This document shows, in pieces, positions 43,063-53,315 of a stretch of 64,000 nt of DNA. The stretch comes from Methylobacter sp. (lineage in GTDB: Bacteria; Pseudomonadota; Gammaproteobacteria; Methylococcales; Methylomonadaceae). The stretch is from contig JALNYY010000006.1 of the NCBI GenBank assembly GCA_023229605.1, forward strand, positions 1 through 64,000. Reading direction: 5' to 3'. The notes beneath the pieces were generated by a model. That model was not told where the DNA came from and did no database searches. It saw only the letters and a program-made list of their open reading frames with translations. The position numbers and the translations under genes were made by a program. How positions within the stretch are numbered: the stretch's first letter is position 1; each line of letters begins with the position of its first letter.

Positions 43063-44559
43063 TTAGAACCTGAATTCGGTCTGCGCAAAAAAATAATCGG
43101 TGTCCTTTTGTCCGTCTTGAGGAAGTCCGCCTCGATTCGGCAATGCCGCCAGGCGGTCGAAATAATCGCCTTTGAACCAGTGCGAATAGCCCGTGGAGAG
43201 TATTAGATTGGAACCGAATTTGTATTCGCCGACCAGTTCAACATCATGCCCCAGCCAGCGTCCGGCTCTGCCGGTGCTATCCTGCAAATTGTTGCCTGTG
43301 GATGCCGATCCGTCAAAAGCGTCTTTTGCCTGGGCCAGCCAATTGGCATGATGCTTGAAATAGACCTTTACATTATCCTTGGGTTTTACGGTTATCCGCC
43401 AACCGGCCGATTCGAGGTTGGACTGGCCGAAGGGGCCGTACAGGCTGGTCTGCATCAGATCCGGGCGGCGCAACCCGTACAATTTGTCGAAAGTATGGCT
43501 TGCGCTGCCGTTTGGATTGCTGGTGCCGCTGGCGTAGACATATTCCCCGAGCAATTGGGGAATCCAGGGCGCATTGAAGGTGTAGCCGACTTTTGCGAAG
43601 CTCATGTAAGCGAAATGATTTTTCCCACGCCGCTCGCCGGTTTGCACAGCGCTTTCAAGATCGTAATCGAAAGCCCCGAATTGGCCGTGCTCGAATTTAT
43701 CTTTTTGGCTGACTGCTTTTTGATAGGCATGCGCGCCGAAAGTTGAAAAATTACGGTCGCGGGCAGCACTCGGGTCCTTGTTGTCGCTGATGCCGAGATA
43801 ATAAGCCTCTCCGCTTAACCATTTCAATTGGGTGGATTCAAACGCCGCCCCCCAGAACAGGGTTTGCTTACTGCTTTCATCAAGCGTAGTCGGGTTAACA
43901 ATGACCGGCGACGTTAAAAAAGTCCGCACCCTCCAGTCCAGGCCGTTACCGAGCGCCAAATGCCCGCCGTCGAAATTGTTGGTGGTGTTGGGGAAGTTGT
44001 TGCGGCCAACCAGGCGCCCCTCGCCCAGTTCCATGGTAATGCGGCCGACATGCAGATCGGTTCTAAGGCCGGTGTCGAATACATTTTTAAAAGTGGCCGA
44101 TCCGAATAGCTGCAAAATATCGAATTTATTTTCCATCCTGCCGGTAAAATCGCCGGGCTCGTTGAAATGCGTGCGCGAGTCCTGGCCTTCGAACATCAGC
44201 CAGAACGGCCCATGGTTAACGCCCAAATGAATGCGTGACTGCAAGGGCAGCTGAGTGTTGTCCGCGTCGCGTTGCCCGGTCCGCCAATTGTTGGAGACCG
44301 ATTCAAAGCGGGTGCGCTGGCTCAGGCTGAACTCGACCCAATCCGGCAAATTGAGCGCCGCTTTGGCCAGCCGGTTCCATTTTATACGGTTGGGCCGGAT
44401 TAGTGCCTCGTCGGGCAGCTCTTTCCATTTCTTGGAATAATAAGCCTGTTCGGCGCGCCGGTAAGCCGATTCGATAATCGCGTCTTCCGCCGCCTGCGCC
44501 TGTTGCCCGATAAGACCTATGGCCGCCAAGGCCAGCGTGGATCGTTTAACAATTCCCAT
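43063..44559 (-). CDS. Outer-membrane porin of the alginate-export (AlgE-like) type
   Basis: A 498-residue protein with a signal peptide (QQAQAAED) and a beta-barrel pattern ending DTDYFFAQTEFRF, a C-terminal Phe as in outer-membrane proteins. Blocks such as SQRTRFESVSNNWR, GRITMELGEGRLVGRNNFPN and GWRITVKPKDNVKVYFKHHA fit the alginate_exp porin family. It lies 100 bp after a YezD-like gene that has sulfur-type promoter E, and next to the sulfate operon, so it may pass sulfate or organic sulfur anions. It is not likely to be an alginate exporter, as no alginate genes are near. Confidence 0.8.
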   Translation of the reverse strand: MGIVKRSTLALAAIGLIGQQAQAAEDAIIESAYRRAEQAYYSKKWKELPDEALIRPNRIKWNRLAKAALNLPDWVEFSLSQRTRFESVSNNWRTGQRDADNTQLPLQSRIHLGVNHGPFWLMFEGQDSRTHFNEPGDFTGRMENKFDILQLFGSATFKNVFDTGLRTDLHVGRITMELGEGRLVGRNNFPNTTNNFDGGHLALGNGLDWRVRTFLTSPVIVNPTTLDESSKQTLFWGAAFESTQLKWLSGEAYYLGISDNKDPSAARDRNFSTFGAHAYQKAVSQKDKFEHGQFGAFDYDLESAVQTGERRGKNHFAYMSFAKVGYTFNAPWIPQLLGEYVYASGTSNPNGSASHTFDKLYGLRRPDLMQTSLYGPFGQSNLESAGWRITVKPKDNVKVYFKHHANWLAQAKDAFDGSASTGNNLQDSTGRAGRWLGHDVELVGEYKFGSNLILSTGYSHWFKGDYFDRLAALPNRGGLPQDGQKDTDYFFAQTEFRF

Positions 44560-44659
44560 AATTCATTTACCTCTAAAAACAGCAACTTCCGGTGTTCCGG
44601 CCAGCCTGCTATGCTGCATAGTATTTTGATCGCCGCTTTTTTACGGTAGACGTATGTAA

Positions 44660-44833
44660 TTATTTTTTATTATCAAAGCGTAATTTTTCCTTACGCTCGA
44701 TTTGCACGACTTTGCTGTCGTGAATGACAATCTCAATCGAACCGAACTTAATCTCCTGTAAAATTTCGGCAATCCGGTTTGCGATTTCGGTTGGTAGCGG
44801 TTCTCTTTGTATTTTTTCCAATTTAAGCGCCAT
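44660..44833 (-). CDS. YezD-like small protein (DUF2292)
   Basis: A 57-residue protein from the ATG at 44833 (MALKLEKIQREPLP), with AGGAG before it. The core IGSIEIVIHDSKVVQIER (as FGSIEIVIHDSKVVQIER here) is the DUF2292/YezD pattern: a short helix and a beta hairpin that may bind nucleic acid or protein. The function is unknown, but members often lie in sulfur-related loci. It is the first gene after promoter E and is probably cotranscribed with the porin. A longer in-frame start at 44905 would overlap the promoter. Confidence 0.78.
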   Translation of the reverse strand: MALKLEKIQREPLPTEIANRIAEILQEIKFGSIEIVIHDSKVVQIERKEKLRFDNKK

Positions 44834-44888
44834 GAAAATGCTCCTGAACAATACTTGAAAGTAAAACGTATCGATTACGTTGGAGGAA

Positions 44889-44955
44889 AGCTTAAAGAGA
44901 GTCATCTATTTAATAAAACGACAATATTAGATGTGTATATCCAATTAAAAGATAT
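44889..44955 (-). promoter_or_regulatory. Shared sulfur-type promoter, site E (yezD-porin)
   Basis: On the minus strand: ATATCT at 44955, dyad with GGATATACACATCTAATA, GTCGTTT (a one-base variant of ATCGTTT) from 44922 (33 bases on), 21 bases, -10 TAAGCT at 44894-44889. The -10 is identical to that of site B. Confidence 0.8.
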
Positions 44956-45255
44956 ATTGTCTGTGTTGCATGCGGATCGGATTTGGATCAACATCAAGCG
45001 CAGGTGCGTTAAAATCTTCCTTATTTCTTACACAATCATGTCAAATTGCTTGCACATTTCATTGTTACACTGGCAACCAGCAATCCAGAGCGCCGTTGAT
45101 CAACGCGGTGCAAGCAATCGGTCAGTCACATTCAAAATGATAATTCATTCCTCCCCGGTCATTGACTTAACCCCTAACGCCGTATTTGCTGATGCGGGCA
45201 ATGTTTCGGCGATTGTCCTTGCGGCCGGCGGCGGCAACCAGCCAGGGGCGGTTTA

Positions 45256-46710
45256 ATGGGCATATCGGCGTACAAAAGCATACGCGTAAAACTGTTCCTG
45301 ACTTTTTTGTTGACCACTCTAGTGGTGGTGGCGGGAATGTATGCTTTCATGCTCGGTTCATTGGATCGGGGCTTTACCGCTTACATCGAGTCGCGGCAGA
45401 AGGAAAAGGTTACCTGGCTGACAGATAGTTTGAGCGAATACTACGCCAACGATCCGGGCTGGAAAAAACTGACCGGCAATAAGCAGAAGTGGATGGAGCT
45501 CATCTGGCAGGGCAACGAGCACCGCGTCCGGCGGCTCAAACCCTGGATCAACGAAGCGTTGAACGAACCGGCCGACGTTTGGCCGCCAAAACTGCCGGAA
45601 AACTATGCGCCGGGACTGTTCAGGTCGCTGGAGCTGAGCATCATGCTGCTGGACCAGGATAAAAAAATCATTTTCGGACGCCGGGAAACCTTGCAGGAAT
45701 TGGAACTGCATCCGATTCATCATCAGGGGCAGACAGTCGGTTTTCTGGGTCTGATGCCTGTCAAACGCGTCAATCATTCGGTAGAGTTGCAGTTCATGGA
45801 ACGGCAAACCCAGTCGTTTATCGTGATTGCTTTTTTCATGGTGCTGCTGTCCGCAGGGCTGGCCTTGCTGCTGGCTTATACCCTGGGAGGGCCGTTGAAG
45901 CGTATCGCCGCAGCCGCCAAGGCGCTTGCGGTAGGGCGATACGATTTTCGTTTGCCGGTCGAGACCTCCGACGAACTGGGCCAGTTAGCCCTGAATTTTA
46001 ACGACATGGCCGCGGCGCTGGAACAGTCCGAACAGGCCCGGCGGCGCTGGGTGGCGGATATTTCCCACGAATTGCGGACCCCGTTGGCGATACTGCGCGG
46101 AGAGCTTGAAGCCTTGCAGGACGGCATCCGGCCCTTGAGCCGCGAGGCGGTGGACTCGCTGTTCGGCGACGTGATGCGGCTGAACCGGCTGACTGACGAT
46201 CTTTATCAGTTATCGCTGTCCGATCTGGGCGCCTTGAGTTACCGCAAAATAGAAGTCGATCCGGTGGAAATACTGGAAGAAGACCTTGCCGCGTTGGCGG
46301 CGGAATTCGATAGCCATAGTCTGCAGATAGATTTGGTCAATAATCTGCCCGGCCGGATAAAAATACACGCCGACCCCGATCGATTGTCGCAACTTTACCG
46401 CAACCTGCTGAAAAACAGCAGCAACTATACCGACATAGGCGGACGGCTGGAAATCACGGTTTTTCAGCAGTCCGGCAAGCTGGTCATTATTTTTGCAGAC
46501 AGCGCCCCCGGCGTTCCCGAGCAGGAAATCGGCCATTTATTCGAACGCTTTTACCGGGTCGAACAGTCGCGCAACCGCCATCACGGCGGCGCCGGACTCG
46601 GTTTGGCGATTTGCAGCAATATTGTCCAGGCGCATGGCGGCGCGATTCATGCGGAAAATTCGGCGCTGGGCGGTCTTGCGATTCACATACAACTGCCGGT
46701 CAAGTCATGA
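45256..46710 (+). CDS. baeS: Envelope-stress sensor histidine kinase, BaeS-like
   Basis: A 484-residue membrane kinase: membrane segment at about 13-33, a periplasmic domain of about 150 residues, second membrane segment at about 195-217, HAMP, an H-box WVADISHELRTPLAILRGEL with the phospho-acceptor His, N-box NLLKNSSNYTD and G-box GAGLGLAICSNIVQAHGG. BaeS senses envelope damage and phosphorylates BaeR. It overlaps baeR by 4 bp (ATGA) and is upstream of the efflux genes it should control. Confidence 0.88.
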   Translation: MGISAYKSIRVKLFLTFLLTTLVVVAGMYAFMLGSLDRGFTAYIESRQKEKVTWLTDSLSEYYANDPGWKKLTGNKQKWMELIWQGNEHRVRRLKPWINEALNEPADVWPPKLPENYAPGLFRSLELSIMLLDQDKKIIFGRRETLQELELHPIHHQGQTVGFLGLMPVKRVNHSVELQFMERQTQSFIVIAFFMVLLSAGLALLLAYTLGGPLKRIAAAAKALAVGRYDFRLPVETSDELGQLALNFNDMAAALEQSEQARRRWVADISHELRTPLAILRGELEALQDGIRPLSREAVDSLFGDVMRLNRLTDDLYQLSLSDLGALSYRKIEVDPVEILEEDLAALAAEFDSHSLQIDLVNNLPGRIKIHADPDRLSQLYRNLLKNSSNYTDIGGRLEITVFQQSGKLVIIFADSAPGVPEQEIGHLFERFYRVEQSRNRHHGGAGLGLAICSNIVQAHGGAIHAENSALGGLAIHIQLPVKS

Positions 46711-47393
46711 GCCGTATTCTGATAGTCGAAGATGAGGACAAACTGGCGCATTTACAGATCGACTATCTGCGAAATGCCGGATTTGACTGCCATCGTTTGG
46801 CGAACGGCCTGGATGTCGTGCCGTGGCTGAAAAGCAATACGGTCGACCTGATTGTGCTGGATTTAATGTTGCCGGGCCGCGATGGATTGGAGCTGTGCCG
46901 CGATATTCGCAGGTTCAGCGCGGTGCCTGTTATCATGGTGACGGCGCGGATAGAAGAGGTCGACCGTCTGCTCGGACTGGAACTGGGAGCGGACGACTAT
47001 ATTTGCAAACCGTTCAGCTTTCGGGAAATGGTCGCCCGCGTTAAAGCGGTTTTGCGCCGCTTGCAGCCGTCGGCAACCGATAAGAGCGGAGAGTTGTTGA
47101 GACTCGACGCCGGGAGTTTCCGGGTGTATTTCGGCAAGCTCGACGTCGAGTTGACCGTGGTCGAATTTTTACTGCTGCAAACGATGGTTCAACAGCCCGG
47201 ACGGATTTTTTCGCGGACCCAGTTGATGGACCTGATTTATCGCGATCAACGCATTGTTTCCGACCGCACCATAGACAGCCACATCAAAAAGCTCAGAAAA
47301 AAACTGGCCGACCTCGTGCCGGGCCGGGAATTGATTCATGCGGTGTATGGCGCGGGCTACCGTTACGAACATTATCGGGAAGGCGATGATTAA
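46707..47393 (+). CDS. baeR: Response regulator BaeR-like (OmpR family)
   Basis: From the ATG at 46707 (MSRILIVEDEDKLAHLQ) the protein has 228 residues. Receiver domain: acidic pair EDED, phospho-acceptor in LIVLDLMLPGRDG, and the lysine in DDYICKPFSFREM. The C-terminal winged helix has TIDSHIKKLRKKL and HAVYGAGYRYE. It presumably activates the tolC-mdtABC genes that follow 60 bp downstream. Confidence 0.9.
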   Translation: MSRILIVEDEDKLAHLQIDYLRNAGFDCHRLANGLDVVPWLKSNTVDLIVLDLMLPGRDGLELCRDIRRFSAVPVIMVTARIEEVDRLLGLELGADDYICKPFSFREMVARVKAVLRRLQPSATDKSGELLRLDAGSFRVYFGKLDVELTVVEFLLLQTMVQQPGRIFSRTQLMDLIYRDQRIVSDRTIDSHIKKLRKKLADLVPGRELIHAVYGAGYRYEHYREGDD

Positions 47394-47451
47394 AAGGAAC
47401 CCGAGTCGAATGAGTTATCCATGTTTTCCGTAAGCAGTCATAAGTTTTCAA

Positions 47452-48909
47452 ATGAATCGGCATCATCTTAAATTCCTGTTATTAAGCGCTGTAGCGGCCT
47501 GTCCGGCGCCGGCGTCGGCGGATGAGTCATGGTTTGCAGACCCGTTTGCAACCGGGCGGCAAGTGCATGCCAATCAGGGCATGTCCGGCAGCGCAGGCCA
47601 AAACCCCTGCCAAAACACCCATGAAGCCGATCACGCCTGGAGCCTCAGCGACGTGGTCGACCAGGCGCTGTGCTACAATCCACGCACCCGTCAGGCTTGG
47701 GCCGCGGCCCGCGTGCAGGCGGCGCAAACAGGGGCGGCAAAGTCTGCTTATTTACCCACGGTCAACCTGAATACTGCGGCCCAATACAGCCTCAACTCGT
47801 CGAGCAGCAATTTGCAGGTTACGACTATCAGCGGCGGAGGCTCAGGCGCGCCGATCAGCCGGGTGACGCCGATCCTGAGCATGAATTATCTGCTGTACAA
47901 CTTCGGCGGCCGCGAGGCCCAACTGGAAAGCGCGCAACGCAGTCTGGAGGCCGCCAACTGGAGCCATGACGCAGTGCTGCAAAGCGTCATGTTCCAGGCC
48001 ATTCAGGCGTATTACCAGCTGTTTGCGAGCCAGGCGCTGGTCGAATCGACGCACGCTGTCGAGCAGGCCGCCGCCGAAGCGCTGAAAGCCGCGCAGGTGC
48101 GCTATAAGGTCGGCGCGGTGGCGGTTGCGGATACGTTGCAGGCGCAAACCCTGTTCGCACAGGCGCAAATGAATCGGCAGAAAGCGGAAGGCGACGCGCA
48201 AGTCGCTGCCGGCAATCTGGCTAACGCATTGGGCCTGGAAGCCGACAGGCGCTTGAATATCGCCAAGCCCAGCCTGCAAAAGCCCGATGCCGAACGCGAT
48301 GCGGACGTGCATCAACTGATAGACGCCGCCAAACAGCTGCGCCCGGACTTGGCCGCAGCGGAAGCCAGTGTCCGCGCGGCCGAGGCCAATATCGACGTGG
48401 CGAAGGCGACCGGTATGCCCAGCGTTTCGCTGGTCGGCAACTATGCCTTCAGCCATACCAGCACCCCAAGCGACACGCAAAGCTGGTCGGTCGGCGTGCA
48501 GCTGAGCATCCCGCTGTTCACCGGTTTTAATAACACCTATCAGGTTCGCAGCGCCGAACAGCAGGCCGAAGTCCAGCAGGCCAACCATGAGGTGCTTAAC
48601 CGCTCTATCGGGCTGGCGGTGTGGACCGCATTTCAAAACCTGAACACCGCCAACGCGACCTTTCGCAGCAGCGAGGACTTGCTGACCAGCGCCCTGCAGT
48701 CGGAAAAGGTGGCGATGGGGCGTTACAAGATGGGCGCAGGCAATATCCTGGACATCGTCACCGCGCAATCGGCGCTGGCTAATGCGCGGATGCAGCACAT
48801 CCAGGCGCAATATGCCTGGCTGATCCAAAAAGCCCAACTGGCGCAGGCGATAGGCCGGTTGGATATCAGCAGCCTGGACAATAACGCCTCCGGGCAGGCG
48901 GTAGACTAA
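47452..48909 (+). CDS. TolC-family outer-membrane efflux protein
   Basis: A 485-residue TolC/NodT-type protein with a signal peptide (APASADES). Two tandem OEP domains are helical; landmarks include YLPTVNLNTAAQYSLNSSSS, ALGLEADRRLNIAKP and KMGAGNILDIVTAQSALANA. It forms the outer-membrane duct for the MdtABC pump encoded next. There is no lipobox, so it is closer to TolC than to NodT lipoproteins. A long antisense frame covers it and is not a gene. Confidence 0.9.
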   Translation: MNRHHLKFLLLSAVAACPAPASADESWFADPFATGRQVHANQGMSGSAGQNPCQNTHEADHAWSLSDVVDQALCYNPRTRQAWAAARVQAAQTGAAKSAYLPTVNLNTAAQYSLNSSSSNLQVTTISGGGSGAPISRVTPILSMNYLLYNFGGREAQLESAQRSLEAANWSHDAVLQSVMFQAIQAYYQLFASQALVESTHAVEQAAAEALKAAQVRYKVGAVAVADTLQAQTLFAQAQMNRQKAEGDAQVAAGNLANALGLEADRRLNIAKPSLQKPDAERDADVHQLIDAAKQLRPDLAAAEASVRAAEANIDVAKATGMPSVSLVGNYAFSHTSTPSDTQSWSVGVQLSIPLFTGFNNTYQVRSAEQQAEVQQANHEVLNRSIGLAVWTAFQNLNTANATFRSSEDLLTSALQSEKVAMGRYKMGAGNILDIVTAQSALANARMQHIQAQYAWLIQKAQLAQAIGRLDISSLDNNASGQAVD

Positions 48910-48966
48910 TGGCCCTAATTGACCCGATATGATCACCTTTTTTGTTTTTCGCAACAGGCAAAGCTC

Positions 48967-50223
48967 ATGAACTGGCAGACAAGAAAAAATTTATCCGGAG
49001 ATGAATTTCCACAAAAAAAACTATTGCGGAAAAACGCCTGGATCTGGCTAATGCTGTTGGGATTGTCGGCCGGCGCGGCTTATTTTTTTGTGTTCAGCGC
49101 CGGCAGCCATAAACAGCCGGATGCGCTAACCGCACCGGCCGGCCGTTCCGAATCCGGCAAGGACAAACGCGGGCCGCAGGTGATTCCGGTGTCCGCGGTT
49201 AAAATAAGCAAGGGCGATTTACCCGTTTATCTGAACGGCCTCGGCACGGTGACGGCGTTTAATACCGTTGTCGTCAAATCCCGCGTCGGCGGCCAGCTGA
49301 TTAAGGTGCATTTTAAAGAAGGGCAGCAGGTGCATGAAGGCGATTTGCTGGCGGAAATCGATCCGCGGCCTTTCCAGGTGCAGTTAGCCCAGGCCGAAGG
49401 CCAGATGGCGCGCGATCAGGCTCAGCTTAAATACGCCCAAAGCCTGCATGACCGGGATCGCAGTTTGCTTGAGCAGGATTACATTCCCAGGCAGCAGCTG
49501 GAGAGCGATTTGGCCACCGTCAGCCAGTCCCAGGGCAACATCAAAACCGATCAGGGCCTGGTCGATAATGCCAAACTGCAGCTCAGCTACAGCCGGATTA
49601 CCAGTCCCATAAACGGCAGAATCGGCATGCGGCAGGTGGATGCCGGCAATATGGTGAATGCCAATGATGCCAACGGTCTGGCGGTGATTACCCAATTGCA
49701 GCCGATCTCGGTATTTTTCAATCTGCCTCAGGATGTATTGCCTCAAGTGATGGATGTGATGCGGGGCGGCGCAAAATTACCGGTTGAAGCTTATGACCGC
49801 GACCGTAAAAATAAAATCGCGGACGGCACCCTGCTGACGTTCGATAACGCGATCGACGCCAATACCGGCACCTTGCGCTTCAAGGCGGTGTTCGACAACC
49901 AGGATAACCGGCTGTTTCCGAATCAATTCGTCAATATCCGCCTGCTGGTGGAAAACCAGCGCGACGTGCTGCTGGCACCGGCTGCGGCAGTGCAGCGTAA
50001 TACCGGTTCAACCTTTGTCTACGTGATCGGCGCGGATAACAAGGTGAAGGTGCGCGAGGTTGAACTCGGCGCAGGCGAAGGCGATTGGATCGTTATCCGC
50101 CAGGGGCTGAATGCCGATGAGCAGGTGGTAACCGCCGGCGTCGATAAATTGCGCGACGGCATGGCGGTCAGCGTGACCCTGACCGGCGCGGCAAAGACCG
50201 GCGGGAACAAGGCCGGGCAATGA
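48967..50223 (+). CDS. mdtA: RND efflux membrane fusion protein, MdtA-like
   Basis: From the ATG at 48967 ([14 protein letters not shown]) the protein has 418 residues. It has an N-terminal membrane anchor (about 24-44), a lipoyl/barrel-sandwich hybrid ([20 protein letters not shown]), a helical hairpin, and the beta-barrel and membrane-proximal domains ([20 protein letters not shown]). It links the inner-membrane pump to TolC. Its stop overlaps the mdtB start by 4 bp. Confidence 0.9.
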   Translation: MNWQTRKNLSGDEFPQKKLLRKNAWIWLMLLGLSAGAAYFFVFSAGSHKQPDALTAPAGRSESGKDKRGPQVIPVSAVKISKGDLPVYLNGLGTVTAFNTVVVKSRVGGQLIKVHFKEGQQVHEGDLLAEIDPRPFQVQLAQAEGQMARDQAQLKYAQSLHDRDRSLLEQDYIPRQQLESDLATVSQSQGNIKTDQGLVDNAKLQLSYSRITSPINGRIGMRQVDAGNMVNANDANGLAVITQLQPISVFFNLPQDVLPQVMDVMRGGAKLPVEAYDRDRKNKIADGTLLTFDNAIDANTGTLRFKAVFDNQDNRLFPNQFVNIRLLVENQRDVLLAPAAAVQRNTGSTFVYVIGADNKVKVREVELGAGEGDWIVIRQGLNADEQVVTAGVDKLRDGMAVSVTLTGAAKTGGNKAGQ

Positions 50224-53200
50224 ACCCTTCACAGCCGTTTATTGCCAGACCGGTTGCCACCACCTTGCTGATGGCGGGCTTGCTGCTGCTCGGTATTCTG
50301 GCCTATTTCCAGCTGCCGGTGTCCGCGTTGCCGCAAGTGGATTACCCGACCATCCAGGTGCAGAGTTTTTATCCCGGCGCGAGTCCCGACGTGATGGCCT
50401 CCTCGGTCACCGCGCCGCTGGAGCGCCAGTTCGGCCAGGTGCCGGGGTTGAAGCAGATGACCTCCAGCAGTTCGCAGGGCGTTTCGGTCATCACGTTGCA
50501 GTTTGTGCTGAATCTGGATATTGACGTCGCCGAGCAGCAAGTGCAGGCCGCGATCAATACCGGTGCGACCCTGCTGCCGCGCGACATGCCCAGCCCGCCG
50601 ACCTATAGCAAGACCAACCCGGCCGACACGCCGATTATGACGCTGGCGTTGACGTCCAAAACCTTGCCGTTGACCCGGATTCAGGATTACGCCAATACCC
50701 GCTTGGCGCAAAAAATCGCCCAGTTGCCGGGCGTAGGCATGGTCAGCCTCAGCGGCGGACAAAAACCGGCGGTGCGCATCCAGGCCAATCCGCTGGCGCT
50801 GTCCAATTACGGCATTAATCTTGAAGACTTGCGCGCGACGATCAGTCAGGCCAGCGTCAACCAAGCCAAGGGCAGCTTCGACGGCGCGTTGGAGTCTTCG
50901 ACGATCATGGCTAACGACCAGCTGCTGAGCAGCGGGCAATATAAACAGCTGGTGATCGCCTATCGCAACGGCGCGCCGATCAAGCTGGCCGATGTCGCCG
51001 ATGTGATCGACGATGCGGAAAATATCAGGCAGGCCGCCTGGATGAACGATACGCCGGCGGTGATCATCAACATTAAACGCCAGCCGGGCGCGAACATCAT
51101 CGAGGTAGTGAACAGCATCAAGGATTTGCTGCCGCAACTGCGGGCCTCGTTGCCGACTGCGGTTGACGTCGATGTCCTGACGGATCGCACCCAGACCATA
51201 CGCGCATCGATTGACGATGTGGAATTCGAATTGATGCTGACCATCGCGCTGGTGGTCATGGTGATATTCCTGTTTCTGCGCAACCTGGCGGCGACCCTGA
51301 TCGCCAGCCTGGCGGTGCCGCTGTCGCTGATCGGAACGCTGGCGGTCATGTATGCGTTGGGCTTCAGCCTGAACAACCTGACGCTGATGGCGCTGACCAT
51401 CGCCACCGGTTTTGTGGTCGACGACGCGATTGTGATGATCGAAAACATCATCCGCTATATCGAGCAGGGCGACTCGCCGCTGACGGCGGCGCTGAAAGGC
51501 TCCAAGCAGATCGGCTTTACCATTTTGTCGCTGACCGTTTCGCTGATTGCGGTGTTGATTCCGCTGCTGTTCATGGGCGATATTGTCGGCCGCCTGTTCC
51601 GCGAATTCGCAATGACGCTGAGCGTGACCATACTGGTCTCGGCGCTGGTGTCGTTGACGCTGACGCCGATGATGTGCGCCAAGCTGCTGCATCATGACTC
51701 GCCCGAACAACATGGCCGTTTATTTCAGCTTTCCGAGCGGATGTTTCAATCGGTGGTCGATGCTTACGGCAGGACGCTGCCGCTGGTATTCCGCAATCAG
51801 GCGCTGACTATCGCCGTCGCGCTGAGCACGCTGCTGCTGACCGGCGTATTGTTTGTGACGATTCCCAAAGGTTTTTTTCCGGTGCAGGATACCGGTATGA
51901 TTCTGGGCATTTCCGAGGCCGGCCAGGCGATTTCCTTTCCGGCCATGGCCCAGCGCCAGCAGGCTTTGGCCCAGGTGATATTGGCCGATCCGGCGGTCGA
52001 AAGCCTGTCTTCGTTTATCGGCGTCGACGCGGTCAACACCACGCTGAACAGCGGGCGCATCCAGATCAACCTGAAGCCGCTGGAGCGGCGGCAGGTCTCG
52101 GCCGGGGACGTTATCCGCCGCCTGCAGCCGGAGCTGGCCCAGGTGGAGGGCATTACCCTGTATTTGCAGCCGGTGCAGGATTTGACGGTCGAAGACCGCG
52201 TCAGCCGGACCCAATACCAATACAGCCTGGAGACCCCGGACAGCAAGGAATTGAGCCATTGGGCGCCGTTGTTCGTCAAGCGGCTGCAGGAGCTCGATCT
52301 GCTGCGGGATGTGGCGATGGATCAACAAGACAACGGCTTGCAGGACTATCTGCAGATAGATCGCGACACCGCCTCGCGGCTGGGCGTTACGCCGAAAATG
52401 ATAGACGATACGCTTTACGACGCGTTCGGCCAGCGGCAGATTGCCACGTTGTTTACGCAAACCAATCAATACCGCGTGGTGCTTGAAGTGATGCCGTCGT
52501 TTCAGGCTGGATCGATCAACCTGAAGGACATTTACCTGCGCGGGGCGAATGGCAACGCGGTGCCGTTATCGGCGTTCACCCGCATCGAACATGCCGTCAC
52601 GCCGCTGGCGATCCAGCATCAAGGCCAGTTCCCGGTAGCCACGGTGTCGTTTAATCTGGCCCCCGGCGCATCGCTGGGCGATGCGGTCACGCAGATTGAA
52701 AACGTCAAGCAGCAGCTGGGTTTGCCGGACAGCGTTCAAGGCCGATTCCAGGGCACGGCGAAAGCCTTCCAGGCCTCGCTGAAAAACGAACCGTTTTTAT
52801 TGCTGGCGGCGATAGTGACGCTGTATATCGTGCTCGGCGTGCTCTATGAAAGTTTCATCCACCCGATCACCATTCTGTCGACGCTGCCGTCGGCCGCGGT
52901 CGGCGCGCTGTTGGCCCTGTCGCTGTCCGGCAATCCGTTGGATGTGATCGGCCTGATCGGCATCGTATTATTGATCGGCATCGTCGCAAAGAACGCGATC
53001 ATGATGATTGATTTTGCGATCGAAGCGGAACGCAAGGAGGGTTTGCCGGCAAGCGAGGCGATTACCCAGGCCTGTCTGCTGCGCTTTCGGCCGATCCTGA
53101 TGACCACGCTCGCGGCGATGCTGGCCGGTATTCCGCTGGCGCTGGGCGGCGGCAGCGGCCATGAGCTAAGACACCCGTTAGGCATCGCGATCATCGGCGG

Positions 53201-53315
53201 CCTGTTGTTCAGCCAGTTGCTGACCTTGTACACCACGCCGGTCATTTATCTCGGCTTCCACCGTTTGGCGGCGCTGTTGGGCGGGCGTAGCGGGCAATCG
53301 GCCAGGCCCACATGA
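50220..53315 (+). CDS. mdtB: RND efflux transporter subunit MdtB-like
   Basis: A 1031-residue RND pump with twelve membrane segments in two repeats. Landmarks: [35 protein letters not shown] with the proton-relay Asp pair in the fourth membrane segment, and [14 protein letters not shown] in the second repeat. The MdtB and MdtC subunits form a mixed trimer. The gene overlaps mdtA and mdtC by 4 bp each, so all three are coupled. Confidence 0.92.
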   Translation: MNPSQPFIARPVATTLLMAGLLLLGILAYFQLPVSALPQVDYPTIQVQSFYPGASPDVMASSVTAPLERQFGQVPGLKQMTSSSSQGVSVITLQFVLNLDIDVAEQQVQAAINTGATLLPRDMPSPPTYSKTNPADTPIMTLALTSKTLPLTRIQDYANTRLAQKIAQLPGVGMVSLSGGQKPAVRIQANPLALSNYGINLEDLRATISQASVNQAKGSFDGALESSTIMANDQLLSSGQYKQLVIAYRNGAPIKLADVADVIDDAENIRQAAWMNDTPAVIINIKRQPGANIIEVVNSIKDLLPQLRASLPTAVDVDVLTDRTQTIRASIDDVEFELMLTIALVVMVIFLFLRNLAATLIASLAVPLSLIGTLAVMYALGFSLNNLTLMALTIATGFVVDDAIVMIENIIRYIEQGDSPLTAALKGSKQIGFTILSLTVSLIAVLIPLLFMGDIVGRLFREFAMTLSVTILVSALVSLTLTPMMCAKLLHHDSPEQHGRLFQLSERMFQSVVDAYGRTLPLVFRNQALTIAVALSTLLLTGVLFVTIPKGFFPVQDTGMILGISEAGQAISFPAMAQRQQALAQVILADPAVESLSSFIGVDAVNTTLNSGRIQINLKPLERRQVSAGDVIRRLQPELAQVEGITLYLQPVQDLTVEDRVSRTQYQYSLETPDSKELSHWAPLFVKRLQELDLLRDVAMDQQDNGLQDYLQIDRDTASRLGVTPKMIDDTLYDAFGQRQIATLFTQTNQYRVVLEVMPSFQAGSINLKDIYLRGANGNAVPLSAFTRIEHAVTPLAIQHQGQFPVATVSFNLAPGASLGDAVTQIENVKQQLGLPDSVQGRFQGTAKAFQASLKNEPFLLLAAIVTLYIVLGVLYESFIHPITILSTLPSAAVGALLALSLSGNPLDVIGLIGIVLLIGIVAKNAIMMIDFAIEAERKEGLPASEAITQACLLRFRPILMTTLAAMLAGIPLALGGGSGHELRHPLGIAIIGGLLFSQLLTLYTTPVIYLGFHRLAALLGGRSGQSARPT

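Noticed and set aside
50229..51713. Long minus-strand frame (about 490 codons) opposite mdtB
   Set aside because: It is Gln/Arg/His-rich and antisense to a clear RND pump; a GC-codon shadow. Similar shadows oppose tolC (47842-48954) and the FAD oxidoreductase (18473-20011).
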